This document shows positions 1 to 9,985 of a DNA stretch of 64,000 nt, piece by piece. A program made the position numbers and the translations under genes. This DNA is from Coptis chinensis (taxonomy: Eukaryota; Streptophyta; Magnoliopsida; Ranunculales; Ranunculaceae), in assembly GCA_015680905.1 (NCBI GenBank), contig CM027377.1:18872501-18936500 (forward strand). The letters run 5' to 3'. The notes beneath the pieces are model-generated. The model saw only the letters and a list, made by a program, of their open reading frames with translations, was not told the DNA's origin and made no database searches. The number at the start of each line of letters is the position of its first letter. The first letter of the stretch is position 1.

Positions 1-3000
1 GGGTTTCAAACCCAAGTATATATTCAGTATTGTTACGGAGAATAGGTTTCTTGGAGAATAAAAATAGTAAAATGGAGGCAGAGCTAAACTTCGTTTGCTT
101 CGGCGTCGAAATATGAGCCTTGACGACTTCGGACTCTGAGGAATTCGTAGGAGGCATTAATCTGGTGAAGTCGTTATGTTGTTTTTTCATCGAACATATA
201 TTTTAGTTTTACGGGTATACAAACATTTTTGTTTGTTAAATGTTTCCGTCCATTGTTATTGTTCATTCTCTGGTTATTTTCGGCGTCGCGTCGTATTATT
301 AGATTAAACTCTATTGAGACTCGGAAACTCGACATTTAACTGTCGAAGCTGATAAGCCGTTAATGGCGTCACCTGTCCAGACCTTTTCGATTTGAACCCT
401 TGTCTTTAGTTTTTTTTACTTTGTGGATTTGAGGTTGGTTATTGATATTGGGGTTGGACTGTTGAAGCTCGGAATAGGGGTTACTGGAGACGCGAGCTCA
501 TACTATTTTCTTTAACTTACCTTTGTTGTTGTGTTGTTTTTGTTGGGTTGTTATTGATTGAATTGTGGTTAGGAAAGGGGGATCGAGTGGTTGGTTTACG
601 GTGCTGCCAAAGCTTGGAGGCGTTAATGGCTGGCCATTGGTTTGAAATGCTTTTTGGTTTAATTGGTTGTTGTCAGGTTTTGTGGTGATGTGTTGTGATG
701 TTGGTTAGTGGTGTTTGAGTGGGGTGAGCCCGGGCGAATAGGGTCATTGGAAGCCTCGATGAAGTTAATGGCGGCATGAAGATTCCAGATCCAGTTTTGG
801 TTGAGGATTTTAAATTTAAGGAATTGAGGTTTATGCCTTAATTAAAGTTATAGGGTTTTTGCTTATGAGTCAAACCGATGTGATGAAGTTGGAGGAGGAG
901 GAGGACTGGTGGTGGCCGATTTGGGTGGTTGCTGGAGGAAGAAGATGGTTGTTTTGGGCTTGGACCTTGGGCCCGGGTTTGGATTAGATTGGTTGGGCCA
1001 AAAACCTTATTTTGTTTGGGCCTTTTCTAATTAGTTTTCTTTGGGCCGAACCAAGTTAAGTTTTGGGCCAGTTTTCTTTGTTTTGTTTTGGGGCCGAAAT
1101 CTAGTAGTGTGTTGAGCCAGTTCCAGATTAAGTTGTGGATCAGTTTTGGTTTAGTTTGGGCCCAGTTTAGGTTAAGTTGTTTGGGCTAAAACTAATTGCT
1201 TTTCTTTGGACCAGTTTCAAGTTAGTTTTGGGGCCGGTCCATATAACTTAAAATGGATCTAATTGGGTTTTTAAATGTTCAGACTTTCGGGTTCTAAGGT
1301 TTGGGCTTGGCCAGTTGGGTCCGAACCATTACCTTGGTCATGAGCCCATGAGCCATGCACCTTTGACCTTAGCCATGAACCATGGCTATGACCATGAACC
1401 TATTGAACATAGAAATGACAGGTTGACTTTGACAATGACAGTTTGACTTCGACCATGATGTGTTGACTTTGACTTTGACCGTTGACTGTAGAATGTTGAC
1501 TTTTTCAAGTTTTTCACATATTTAAGAATATGGAAAAATATAGTAATAAAATATTGTCGAAAACTATATAACGTTGTTTTTCATTATCTAATTAAGATTT
1601 GACGTGAGTAGTGTGTAAAACATATATATATATATATATTGGGCTTTGATTGTGGATTGTGGACTGTGGACTGTTTAATTGTGCTACGTTTTATGTTGTA
1701 AATTGTATGGACAAATCAAATGCTAAAATGCTGTGGAAGCTTGTATAAATTTGGTGGTCATTATCTAATTAAGATTTGACGTTGATATTGTGACCTTATA
1801 TAATATGTTGGGATATATATATTATATGCAAAGGTTTTGGAGACATAAATGTATAAACGCTCCATTATAGTATATGTGAGATGCTACTATGAGGTAGTAT
1901 AATATGTGTGGATATTTTCCCACGGGATTGTGGCTTAGTGCAATAATATATTGGCACGTGACAGAATGAAAGTGGTTATGAGATATAATTAAGATATTTC
2001 TAAATATTGTGGCATAGTGCAATAAGGTATTTGACCTGCACGTGATATAATGGAATTTTTATGAGTCATAAATGTATGACACCGGAATAAATTACGTAAC
2101 GAAAATCCTAGAACCTAACTACCACAACTCATGTGATTTGCCCTGTGTGGGAGTATGTGATATGATTGGCCCTTCTGGCGTTTCAGTGAATCTGAATGGC
2201 CTTCGGGCGTAAGTAATGTGATTGGCCCTTCTGGCATTTCAGTGAATCTAAATGGCCCTTCTGGCGTAGCCGAATAATGGCTTGATTATTCCGTTTGCAA
2301 AATAGAACGAGACGTGCGATATTTTATGCCGAATAGTGGCAGTACTTGCATAATGGCTTCCATGTGAGGGGGTTACACGGTGTCGCGGCAACCCGGCGGG
2401 GTAGGTAGTTACGCACCCGAGTGGTTCATTATGTGGGGAGGCATGTGGATGTACATGTTCGGCGTCAAAGGGAAGCGATTGTGGTAGCCAGGGAAACTAG
2501 GTAAGACATAGATACGACGTGATTTTAGGGACACACAAAGAAAGTCTTAAATAATATAATTATGGTAATATGTTGGTTAATGATATATCTTTAGATAGAT
2601 GATTGTATATGCTTGGCTGTTTATAGTTTAGTTAGAACCTAAGGCGCCTCGTGGAGGAACTAAATGCCTTTTTATTATGCGTATGGTATGTTGTATTAGT
2701 TGTTGGAAGTTAAGACGCCTCAGTGGAGGAACTACCTGCCTTACCTATTGTAGTTAAGAATGTTGTATTAGTTGTTGAAAGTTAAGGCGCCTCGGTGGAG
2801 GAACTAACTGCCTTATGGATTGTGTATGTATATGTATAAGTACATATTGTATTTTAGAGCTACTCACACCAGCATTTTTATAATGCTGACCCGATTTGCA
2901 TGTTTGCTTATGGGTGTGTTCATTAAATGAACATAGTTGATAAGTCTTGACAGGTTTAGTGTTGAAGAAGATTTGTTGCTGCTTGTGGATTGCGTTAGCG

Positions 3001-3260
3001 TCGCACTTCAAGATAGGCTTTGTTTTCCTTTGAGGTGATATAGATTTTCAGTTGAGATAAAGTTATTTGCATTTTCATTTGTTAATTTTTGTAATGAAAA
3101 GGACTTTTGTTTAAGTTAAAATTTTATTGGTTTTTAATTATCCGCATATTTAAAACTGTTTATGGGTTTTTGGAAGTGGAGAGTGCGTCACACCTCGGAG
3201 ATCGAAGAGTCCGGAACAAATAATGTTTTTCCGAAGTCTGTCGAAATTCGGGATGTGACA
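1..3260 (-). repeat. Long LTR (probably solo), truncated by the window start
   Basis: Read on the minus strand it begins at 3260 with TGTCACATCCCGAATTTCG and runs off the window edge. It matches the complete copy at 41036-44690 block for block: the opening text on CCCAAGTATATATT, the GGCCCTTCTGGCG subrepeats, the GCATGTGGATGTACATGTTCGGC block, and the aligned GGCGCC/GAGGAACTA blocks near 2640-2820. No gag, pol, PBS or polypurine tract lies next to it, so it is most likely a solo LTR of a long-LTR Ty3/gypsy family. The lineage (perhaps Tekay/Del-like) is guessed from LTR length and ends only. Strand is relative to the copies beginning TGTCACA at their left end. Confidence 0.75.
2166..2273. repeat. 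56-bp tandem subrepeat inside the LTR
   Basis: Two tandem copies, period about 56 bp, starting near 2168 and 2224. Each carries GGCCCTTCTGGC followed by TTTCAGTGAATCT. The same pair recurs in the copy at 41036-44690 (about 43350-43455) and, inverted, in the copy at 30179-32922 (about 31205-31265), so the duplication predates the spread of the family. Confidence 0.8.
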
Positions 3261-3664
3261 ATGTACCTATTGAAACTTCAAAAATCGTCTAACAATTCTG
3301 TTAATGAAGTTACCAGCGAAATAAATATGATTGTTTTTCCATGGGTTTGGTAGATCGCGAGATGACAGAGAAAGATTCACTCGATCAGTCCCACAAACAA
3401 CATGGAGATCACATAGACTCTTCACCTTAGACCATGGCGAAATAGGTTCATTAGCATCCAACTTGAATACATCAAACTTATTAGTGTTGTAGCTTTTGCT
3501 ACTTGATTCAATATCCTGATCAACCATCAACAACTAATCTAGAATTGTTGGCCTCGGAAAGATGGTTGCCTTTGGACAAGTAACCCAAACTTCCTCATCA
3601 CATATAATGATCGACACCCTTCCTGTGTAGTTTAGGCCATAAAACTTTCCGTCCAAGTGTATGA

Positions 3665-3815
3665 TGTCCGTTTGAGATATATAAGTTCTAGTATGTGGTT
3701 TAGTTCTACATTGGGTAGTAGTAGTAAGTATGCGCTTCTCTCCTTATTTAAGGAGAGTTAGTTCCTATGTAATGACATATAAGCATAATAATATTTTTGC
3801 TTTATAGAATTCTAC
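3665..3815 (+). repeat. 5' LTR of the copia-like element
   Basis: About 150 bp, with GAGATATATAAGTTCTAG near the start, a TTATTTAAGGAGAG promoter-like stretch, and TAGAATTCTAC at the end. It matches the LTR at 5496-6071 once the MITE there is removed. The terminal bases have decayed from TG...CA, so both borders are good to a few bases. Confidence 0.7.
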
Positions 3816-4928
3816 TTGGTATTGGAGCCAGAGGATTCAGACCTAGGCTTCACATTTTCTGGTCACCAGTGGCCGGATTCTGGCAATTTTTTTTTTCTCT
3901 CCCCAAGTCAGTTTACTAGTTTTTCTTTTCTTGTTTTGGTAGTATATTATTGTTTTTGGGGTTCATCCAAGTTTTGTTAAAAAGTTAAGTGTTTGATCAA
4001 AACCCTAGCCACAATGGTTAGTGCATTGTCCTCCATGTTGCAATTGCGTCCACAGAAGTACTGTTCATAGAAATATTGTTCATGTACTGTTCATGTTGAA
4101 ATTGAGTTTTGCTGATTATTGAGGTTATTGTTGGTGGTTTTTCTGTTAGTTGGAGCATGTTGTCGTTTGTTATTGTTTGAAGCTTCAATATGCTTGGGTT
4201 TGAGGTATGGATCGTATATTTGTTCGTTAACATCTTCTAGTTTGTGGCTTCACTTTCTATTTGAGGGCACGAGATGTTTGGTAATGAGTTAGATTTGGAT
4301 ACTTTGGTTTGCTTATGAGTTGGTTTCTTACACCAACTATTTGATAAGATGCCTCATTGAAATCGAGATATTTGTTGGCTCAAATTTCAGAGTAGTATAT
4401 CATAGTCTTAGCCCGTGTTCGTCGCAGTTCAACTATCAGTTTTTAATATGTTTGTTATGTGATCTTCCCCTCTTCTCAAATTGTACTATTTGGTCAGACT
4501 CCCCTGATTATTGGTTGGTTGATAAGCACTTGTATTTGTAAGGGTTTGATGTACTCTCTTTTTATGGTTCAGCTTGTAAGGGTTTGACTCCTAGTGCCGA
4601 GTTCTTTGGTGTTTCACAATTTTTTTGTTTTTATCCCTCTTATTGATGAGTTTATCGTATGCCGCTGTCATTGATGGTTCAGCTTTTCAGGGTTTGATTC
4701 CTTTTTATGCCGTAGTGGCGCCGAGTACTCAAGTGTTTCATTGACTCTTACTATCTCTTGTTGAGGTAATTCGTTGTTTTTTTTTATGCTGCCATTATTT
4801 GTTGTGATAAGATGTTTATAAGGAGTTACTTGAGTTATATGTCTTTGGATTTGAGGGGGAGTATTGGAAGTATTTGATTGTGCATTATCTATCAAGTGAT
4901 GTTGGAAGTTTTGGTATAAGGTGCTCAT

Positions 4929-5058
4929 GGATGAGATTGTTATTTTGGTTTTTGGATGAAGTTCTTTCTAGTTGGTTTGGTTGCATCTCCCTTGGATGAG
5001 ATTGTTATTTTGGTTTTTGGATGAAATTCTTTCTAGTATGTTTGGTTGCATCTTAGTT
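4929..5058. repeat. 65-bp tandem duplication
   Basis: Two adjacent copies starting GGATGAGATTGTTATTTTGG at about 4929 and 4994, nearly identical, inside the non-coding interior of the copia-like element. Confidence 0.85.
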
Positions 5059-5495
5059 GTTTATAAGTTGTTTGGATACATCACCCTTAATGCTATGATT
5101 GGTCTTTATTATTGATTATTGGATCCAACTTAATTAGCCTTTTCTCTTGTTGGTCAAGCTCTTCCATTGTTTGATAATGCACCCCATTCTTGAGCTACCT
5201 CTACACGAGAAGCAGTTGTTATTGGAGTTTCCTTAGCATGTGCCTGGAGCATTTTAGAGCTACCAAGTCCCAAATGTCCAGAGCTTTTGTTTTTGTTTGT
5301 TGATGTTGTTACGGGTGCTTGTTCGAGGATGAAACTTGCGGTTGGAGCTTGGATGTTTATATCTTTGTATTTGGAAGGGATATTTTATGTGATATCTTTG
5401 TATATGGGGGATGAGAGGAATGTTATCTATTGATTACTAATTGTACTTGCAAGCTTGAAATATAAATAGTACGTATATTTCAGTTTGAGAGGGAG

Positions 5496-6071
5496 TGTTA
5501 AGATATATAAGTTCTAGCATAGTACAAAATATCATGATATATCGCGATATTTGGGGATATCTATCCAGATTTCAGAGAAAGATATATAAATATCACGATA
5601 TGTTCAGAGATATATACGACTGTAAATATCGGTGATATTTTGATGATATTTGTGATATTTGGGGATATTTTGGGATATTTGGTGATATTTTGTGTATATA
5701 ACAATTTTATTTAATATTTACCATTATATTTCAAATAAATAAAAATAATGTATCATGATATATCAAGAAATATCCACAATATCCATGATATTTGTCGATA
5801 TTTTGGATATATCCACGATATTTACATGTGAAACAATATCAAATATCCCCAAAGAAGGAGATATATCCACGATCCATATCCAGAAATTGAATATCGATAA
5901 ATACCCATATCCTGATATTTTGTACTATGAGTTCTAGTATGTGGTTTAGTATGTGGTTTAGTTACACATTGAGTATGTGGTTTAAGTATGTGTTCTCGCT
6001 TTATTTAAGGAAATTCAATTCCTATGTAATCACATCTAACCATAATAATATTCCGCTTTACAGAATTCTAC
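5496..6071 (+). repeat. 3' LTR of the copia-like element, split by a MITE
   Basis: It begins TGTTAAGATATATAAG after the purine tract and resumes after the MITE (5518-5929) with TATGTGGTTTAG. It ends with CAGAATTCTAC at 6071. The repeat of TATGTGGTTTAG within it is not in the 5' LTR, so the two LTRs have diverged noticeably. Confidence 0.7.
5518..5929. mobile_element. hAT-type MITE rich in GATAT
   Basis: A 412-bp element with matching inverted ends (CATAGTACAAAATATCA at the left, its complement at the right) and an exact 8-bp target duplication AGTTCTAG at 5510-5517 and 5930-5937. The 8-bp duplication points to the hAT superfamily. The interior is dominated by GATATTT/ATATC words and can fold on itself. 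It has no coding capacity. Confidence 0.88.
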
Positions 6072-6295
6072 TATGCCATTAATAAAACACCATCCTCCTT
6101 CAACAGTTTTCATCTCTCATCTCCAATTCTACACCAAGCCAACCTGTCCGAAACTCCATATATATTCATGGACAAGGACCGATAGATAACACCAACTTTT
6201 TAATAAAAAAGTGCTTCATCTGAACCAAACTAAAAACCTACCGCCCCGTAGACATGGCCATAACTGAATATTCCATACCAATTCTCTCTGGGATG

Positions 6296-6428
6296 CAGGG
6301 GCGGATCCGGGGGTGGGATGCAGCACACCCAACTTTTCAGTTATAATAGTGTATAATTCAGCCCAAAAAAAATATGTGCAGTGAATGTTAGTTGTAGCAG
6401 CCCAGTGGCAATCCTGGATCCGCCTCTG
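6296..6428. mobile_element. 133-bp hAT-type MITE
   Basis: The ends are inverted repeats: CAGGGGCGGATCCGGGG at the left, and CAGAGGCGGATCCAGGA read from the right. Flanks CTGGGATG (6288-6295) and CTGTGATG (6429-6436) form an 8-bp target duplication with one mismatch. It lies inside the DUF295 pseudogene. Confidence 0.85.
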
Positions 6429-6870
6429 CTGTGATGTACTCCAACACCTCTGGAAATGCTGCCCTCCAACACCTCTGGAAATGTGGGCAGTGGTGGAAGG
6501 TGCATTCAAGTACTTGTTAGCGGATTTATTAGATCAGTGGAAGATCTATTTTCTAATTGTACCAGCCATCCTTTTGACCCTTTCCACAACCTATCTTCAG
6601 CCTTGGGTAGTTTCATATTGTGAACCTCTCCTGCTGCCAAAAAAAGATTGAAAGCATCAAAATCAGTATCCGTCTTATGGTCGCAATGGAGCATAAACCT
6701 GGTAATCTGATAGGAAGATTTCTTGGTATCTTTGGCAGAAGAAGTCTCCAAACAGGGCAAACTGCGGGAAGTCACACGTAGTACAGAAGAATGAAGGTGC
6801 GAAACGATCTTGCCTAACAGATCCTCATTGATAATCTCAGACCAATCTATCGATCTAGCGATCCAATTAC

Positions 6871-7260
6871 TTCAGAAATAAATAAATATCTTCCGATCTC
6901 TATTGGTCTAAAACCAGGACATGTATTATTTCTTGCTGGTTTGGTACTTTTTCTAAGTTGAGTCCTAAGTGGTTTAGGAAACCATATTAGACAGGGTAAA
7001 AGTAGAAAAGGCCGGACTTGGTTTTAAATAGAAGGACGTGGTAATACCATAAAGGAAACGTGTTCTGATTTTCATCTTCAGCAAAGTTATTGGAACAGAG
7101 AAGACTACTTGTTGAATCCTACAATTGTTCATCTACTTCTTTGTTTATTTTTCCACTTTTTTTATTTCGAAAGCTCATATTGAATTGGTTTTTTGTTGTA
7201 TGGAGATCGCAACAATGCCTAAGGTCAAGAGGTACATTAATCGTCGCAAAAGAATCTGCA
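6871..7260 (+). promoter_or_regulatory. Upstream region of the intact F-box gene
   Basis: No gene is seen here. A TATA-like stretch TTTTAAATAGAAGG lies near 7021-7034. An upstream ATG at 7215 reads MPKVKR, which is also how the paralogue at 49250-50484 begins. Here that frame shifts and ends at a TGA before it can join the F-box frame. Confidence 0.4.
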
Positions 7261-8403
7261 ATGGAAATCTCAAGAAAAAAATCAAGGAAAGTTGCTGAAG
7301 AAGAAGATCAAGGGAAGGTATTTAACACGCCTTATGTTAACAAATATGTTGTCGAGAACATCTTGTATAGAATTCCAGCTGACATTCTTCATAGAAAATT
7401 CAGGTATCAATGTAAAGAATGGCACGACATTATATCTGAACCAGATTTTATTGATGCCAACCACCTGCACTCTAATAAGCCTGGTATACTCTTTGTAGGC
7501 AATCACACTGAAGTGAAAGTTGCGATGGGATTCATGGAGTTCAACGGATTGGAGTTGAAGATACGAGAATTGAACATGATTAGTGCAAATTTGAAAATCT
7601 TGTCTTCATGTAATGGTCTAATTTTGGTAAGAGAAGAGGTACTGTCTCCTGATTCTGTTACCATTATGAATCCTTCGACTAAGGCGAGCGTTAAAGTACC
7701 TCAATGTGCCCATGACTGTTGTTGGTGCGATTTAGTATTTGTTCCTTCTACTAAAGAGTATAAAATAATAGACATGTTCTACGAAATTTCTTTTTCTGGT
7801 CCAGTATTTCACGTAAGAAGCTTAGATGGTTCTTGGAAGGAGTCATACTGTCGTAGCGAGTCATCGAGACGTATTAAGAAAACTGGCAATTCGCGATTGG
7901 ATAACAGATTTTTGAATCCTCGAATTTCTATTGATGGAATCTTGTATTGCTACTTTAATAAGTATAGGCGGATAGTGTCCTTTGATGTATGCAACGAAAA
8001 GATTCAAGTGCTACGAGTCCCCAGTTCACGGACAGTTCGACTCATAGAGCAAGGTGGTTTTCTATGCATTATAGACTCCATTGGAGGAGGTAATGGCGAT
8101 GGTTTTCCATTAGATGTATGGATTCTAAAGGATTTAAACACAGGACGCTGGGAAAGAACATTCAGAATTGATGATTTGCCTAGGAAGATTGGCCAAGATT
8201 TAAGTTCTAAGTTGATATCCTTTCGTTGGTATAATTTTGTTGGGACTCTTAATTATGGAGAAGTAATAGTCTTTGCAGAAGGAAGTACCCTCTTTGCGTA
8301 TGACATAAAAACCAGACAGTGGAAGGTGACTATTTTGAAATCAAATTATGCGCGTGTCCAGTATTGTTGTGTTCATGCCAATAACCTTGTATCTGTGACG
8401 TAA
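7261..8403 (+). CDS. F-box protein with F-box-associated (FBA-type) domain
   Basis: A 380-residue protein from ATG 7261 to TAA 8401-8403 in one exon. After a basic start (MEISRKKSRK) comes an F-box at residues about 25-65 (VVENILYRIPADILHRKF, then QCKEWHDII). The remainder has FBA hallmarks: LKILSSCNGLILV, IMNPSTKASVKVP, DLVFVPSTKEYKI, FHVRSLDGSW, then DGILYCY and DVWILKDL. Such proteins bind SKP1 through the F-box and a substrate through the C-terminal region, in the nucleus or cytosol. The open frame runs back to 7090, but the paralogue's start (MPKVKR) lies in another frame here because of a 1-base difference near 7251. I therefore start at 7261. Either the N-terminus was shortened or the gene is newly damaged. 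It is single-copy intact in this window. Confidence 0.85.
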   Translation: MEISRKKSRKVAEEEDQGKVFNTPYVNKYVVENILYRIPADILHRKFRYQCKEWHDIISEPDFIDANHLHSNKPGILFVGNHTEVKVAMGFMEFNGLELKIRELNMISANLKILSSCNGLILVREEVLSPDSVTIMNPSTKASVKVPQCAHDCCWCDLVFVPSTKEYKIIDMFYEISFSGPVFHVRSLDGSWKESYCRSESSRRIKKTGNSRLDNRFLNPRISIDGILYCYFNKYRRIVSFDVCNEKIQVLRVPSSRTVRLIEQGGFLCIIDSIGGGNGDGFPLDVWILKDLNTGRWERTFRIDDLPRKIGQDLSSKLISFRWYNFVGTLNYGEVIVFAEGSTLFAYDIKTRQWKVTILKSNYARVQYCCVHANNLVSVT

Positions 8404-8460
8404 TTGTGTTTCTTTTTAAGACAAAAAAAAAAAAGAAAAAAGAAGAAAGAAACACAATTA
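8401..8460. repeat. Perfect 15-bp hairpin at the F-box stop codon
   Basis: TAATTGTGTTTCTTT at 8401 is answered by AAAGAAACACAATTA ending at 8460, with an A-rich loop. The stop codon is the first three bases of the stem. It could be a fold in the 3' UTR or the trace of a small inverted duplication. Confidence 0.7.
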
Positions 8461-8791
8461 CTTCTTCTTTAAGATTATTCTCGGAAAAAAAAAGTGTTTC
8501 TTCTTTAAGACTGTTTCTTTGATTTTTTTTATGATATCGGGGGTTTTGCATCCAACACATTCATAGATGCTATCGGAGCTAAGTGGATACAGCGGAAGCA
8601 GATAAACAAGCCACCAAGATGCTATCGGAGCTAAATGGGAGTTTAGATCGAGACTACAAAGCTGCATTAGAAGGGATATTTTATTTTTCTTTTAGAACCG
8701 CTTCTGTAACAGGGAATGCGTGGGTTAAGTGGGTTATGGTCCACAGAATTTTTATATGTACTGCCCCGAGGCTATTTACATGCTTTAATAA
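8461..8791. other. Gene-free stretch with a short coding-like patch
   Basis: Follows the F-box gene. GATGCTATCGGAGCTAA occurs twice, near 8566 and 8619. The second lies in a frame that reads DTAEADKQATKMLSELNG then LDRDYKAALEG (8586-8675), which looks like a short piece of a coding exon from an unrecognised gene. Nothing else supports a gene here. Confidence 0.4.
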
Positions 8792-9044
8792 TATTAGAAT
8801 ATGTCCTATATGTAAAGTCCTACATTTCTATAAGTGTGGACATCTATATCTAGTAGTTTCCATTCTCATGTTTTGGGTTACTTCATACCCAAGGTAGGTT
8901 AGTATAAATATGTAACTCTGGGTAGAGAACAATAACTAACTCAAATCACTCTAACCTCCAATCTCTCAATCCATTGTTCTTCTTCTCAATCAATATATCA
9001 ATGTCACAACTCTCCTAGCATCACCACTAACATGCAATTTAACA
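8792..9044 (+). repeat. 5' LTR of the second copia-like element
   Basis: 253 bp. It carries AGTATAAATATGTAACTC, a good TATA-type promoter, near 8900. It is very similar to the LTR at 13191-13446. Confidence 0.85.
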
Positions 9045-9224
9045 TGATATCAGAACGTCAGGCTCAAATCAAAGTTTAGTAGTATGTTAGGAGAGGAATA
9101 CCTCACCATCAATCAAAATCAAAATCAATTTTTTTCAATTTTCAGTATTCAATTCAAATTTCAATCTTTCTCACAAGAAGAAGTTCTTCTATCTCAATTC
9201 AAGTTTCAATCTTTCTTTGGATAG

Positions 9225-9345
9225 ATTTACTGTTCACCGGCACTATTCATCGTTCATGTTCACTGGTACTGTTCATCGCTCTTGTTCACGGTACTGTTCA
9301 TAACTGCTATTCATCATTACTGTTCGTTGGTACTGTTCATCATCA
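9225..9345. repeat. Degenerate TACTGTTCATCG repeats
   Basis: At least six spaced copies of an (A/T)CTGTTCA(T/C) word follow the primer site region. Similar words occur near 4060-4095 in the first copia-like element. Confidence 0.6.
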
Positions 9346-9985
9346 TGTTCAAGGTTCCCCAATCTCTGTCTCATTATTATCCATGGTTCGAAAGCCAGGT
9401 AATGGCAATGCGTCCTCAGATTGATTGATCAACGCAGCGCTCAAGATTGTCTTCGCATACGTAATCGCATGCCCTCATCTCTATATCTCGTAGTTGTTGT
9501 CATTATTCTCCATAGGCACCTCGCGCCCACTTTACGCTATCTCAGAGCGCACCCGCGCCCTGACTTCAAGTAGCCTAAGTTTGTGATTTCTTCAGTTCAA
9601 AGTATTTGTTATATGTTTCAAGTTGTTTGTTTGAAGTATTATAGGGGCACACGTCTTCTATCTCACGAGGAATTATTCTTTCTATCTTCCTCTGTTCATC
9701 GCATTGTTCATTGGTACTGTTCACAGCAGTTTCTTCTCGTATCAACTAATATGATTTGATAGAATTCCTGATTATTGTTTGGTTGATAAGTTCTTTCCTT
9801 TATAAGGGTTTGACTCTCTTTCATGTCATGGTTCTGAGTTCTATGGTGTTTCACTGGATTTCTGTTTTCGCCTTCTTATTGAGGAGCTTCTCATATGCTG
9901 TCGTTGATGGTTCAGCTTTTCAGGTTTTGATTCCTTTTATCCCACAGTGGTGCCAGGTACTCAGTCTCTCAGGTTGCAGTCACAT

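Larger units (their letters stand above)
3665..6071 (+). mobile_element. Non-autonomous copia-like LTR element (TRIM/LARD type)
   Basis: Two short LTRs (3665-3815 and 5496-6071, the second enlarged by a MITE) flank about 1.7 kb with no long ORF. A copia-type primer site, TTGGTATTGGAGCCAGAGG, follows LTR1 at 3816. A purine tract, GAGAGGGAG, precedes LTR2. Flanks are TATGA (3660-3664) and TATGC (6072-6076), a 5-bp target duplication with one mismatch. It sits inside the DUF295 pseudogene, splitting a DGKFY-type motif. Lacking gag and pol, it would have needed help in trans to move. Confidence 0.75.
3267..6870 (-). pseudogene. F-box/DUF295 protein gene, broken by two insertions
   Basis: Minus-strand pieces read as one plant F-box protein with a C-terminal DUF295 domain. 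Members of this family are SCF substrate-recognition subunits. The F-box motif DWSEIINEDLLGKIVSHL lies near 6790-6847. Then come KLPKAEDRLWKGSKGWLVQ and NPLTST (6505-6640), then FIKKLVLSIGPCP (about 6190), then HLDGKFYGLNYTGRVSI (about 3620-3660), and last a C-terminus with VFKLD, WSKVKSLCDLHVVC and NHIYFAG ending at a TAG at 3267. Between these the frame is cut by a MITE (6296-6428), an LTR element (3665-6071), a short tandem duplication (6440-6490) and several stops. No start codon is clear. The stop codon lies six bases from the long LTR border at 3260. Confidence 0.75.

Noticed and set aside
7090-7260. N-terminal extension of the intact F-box ORF to 7090
   Set aside because: This stretch is Phe/Leu-rich non-coding-like sequence and is out of frame with the paralogue's start; 7261 is preferred.
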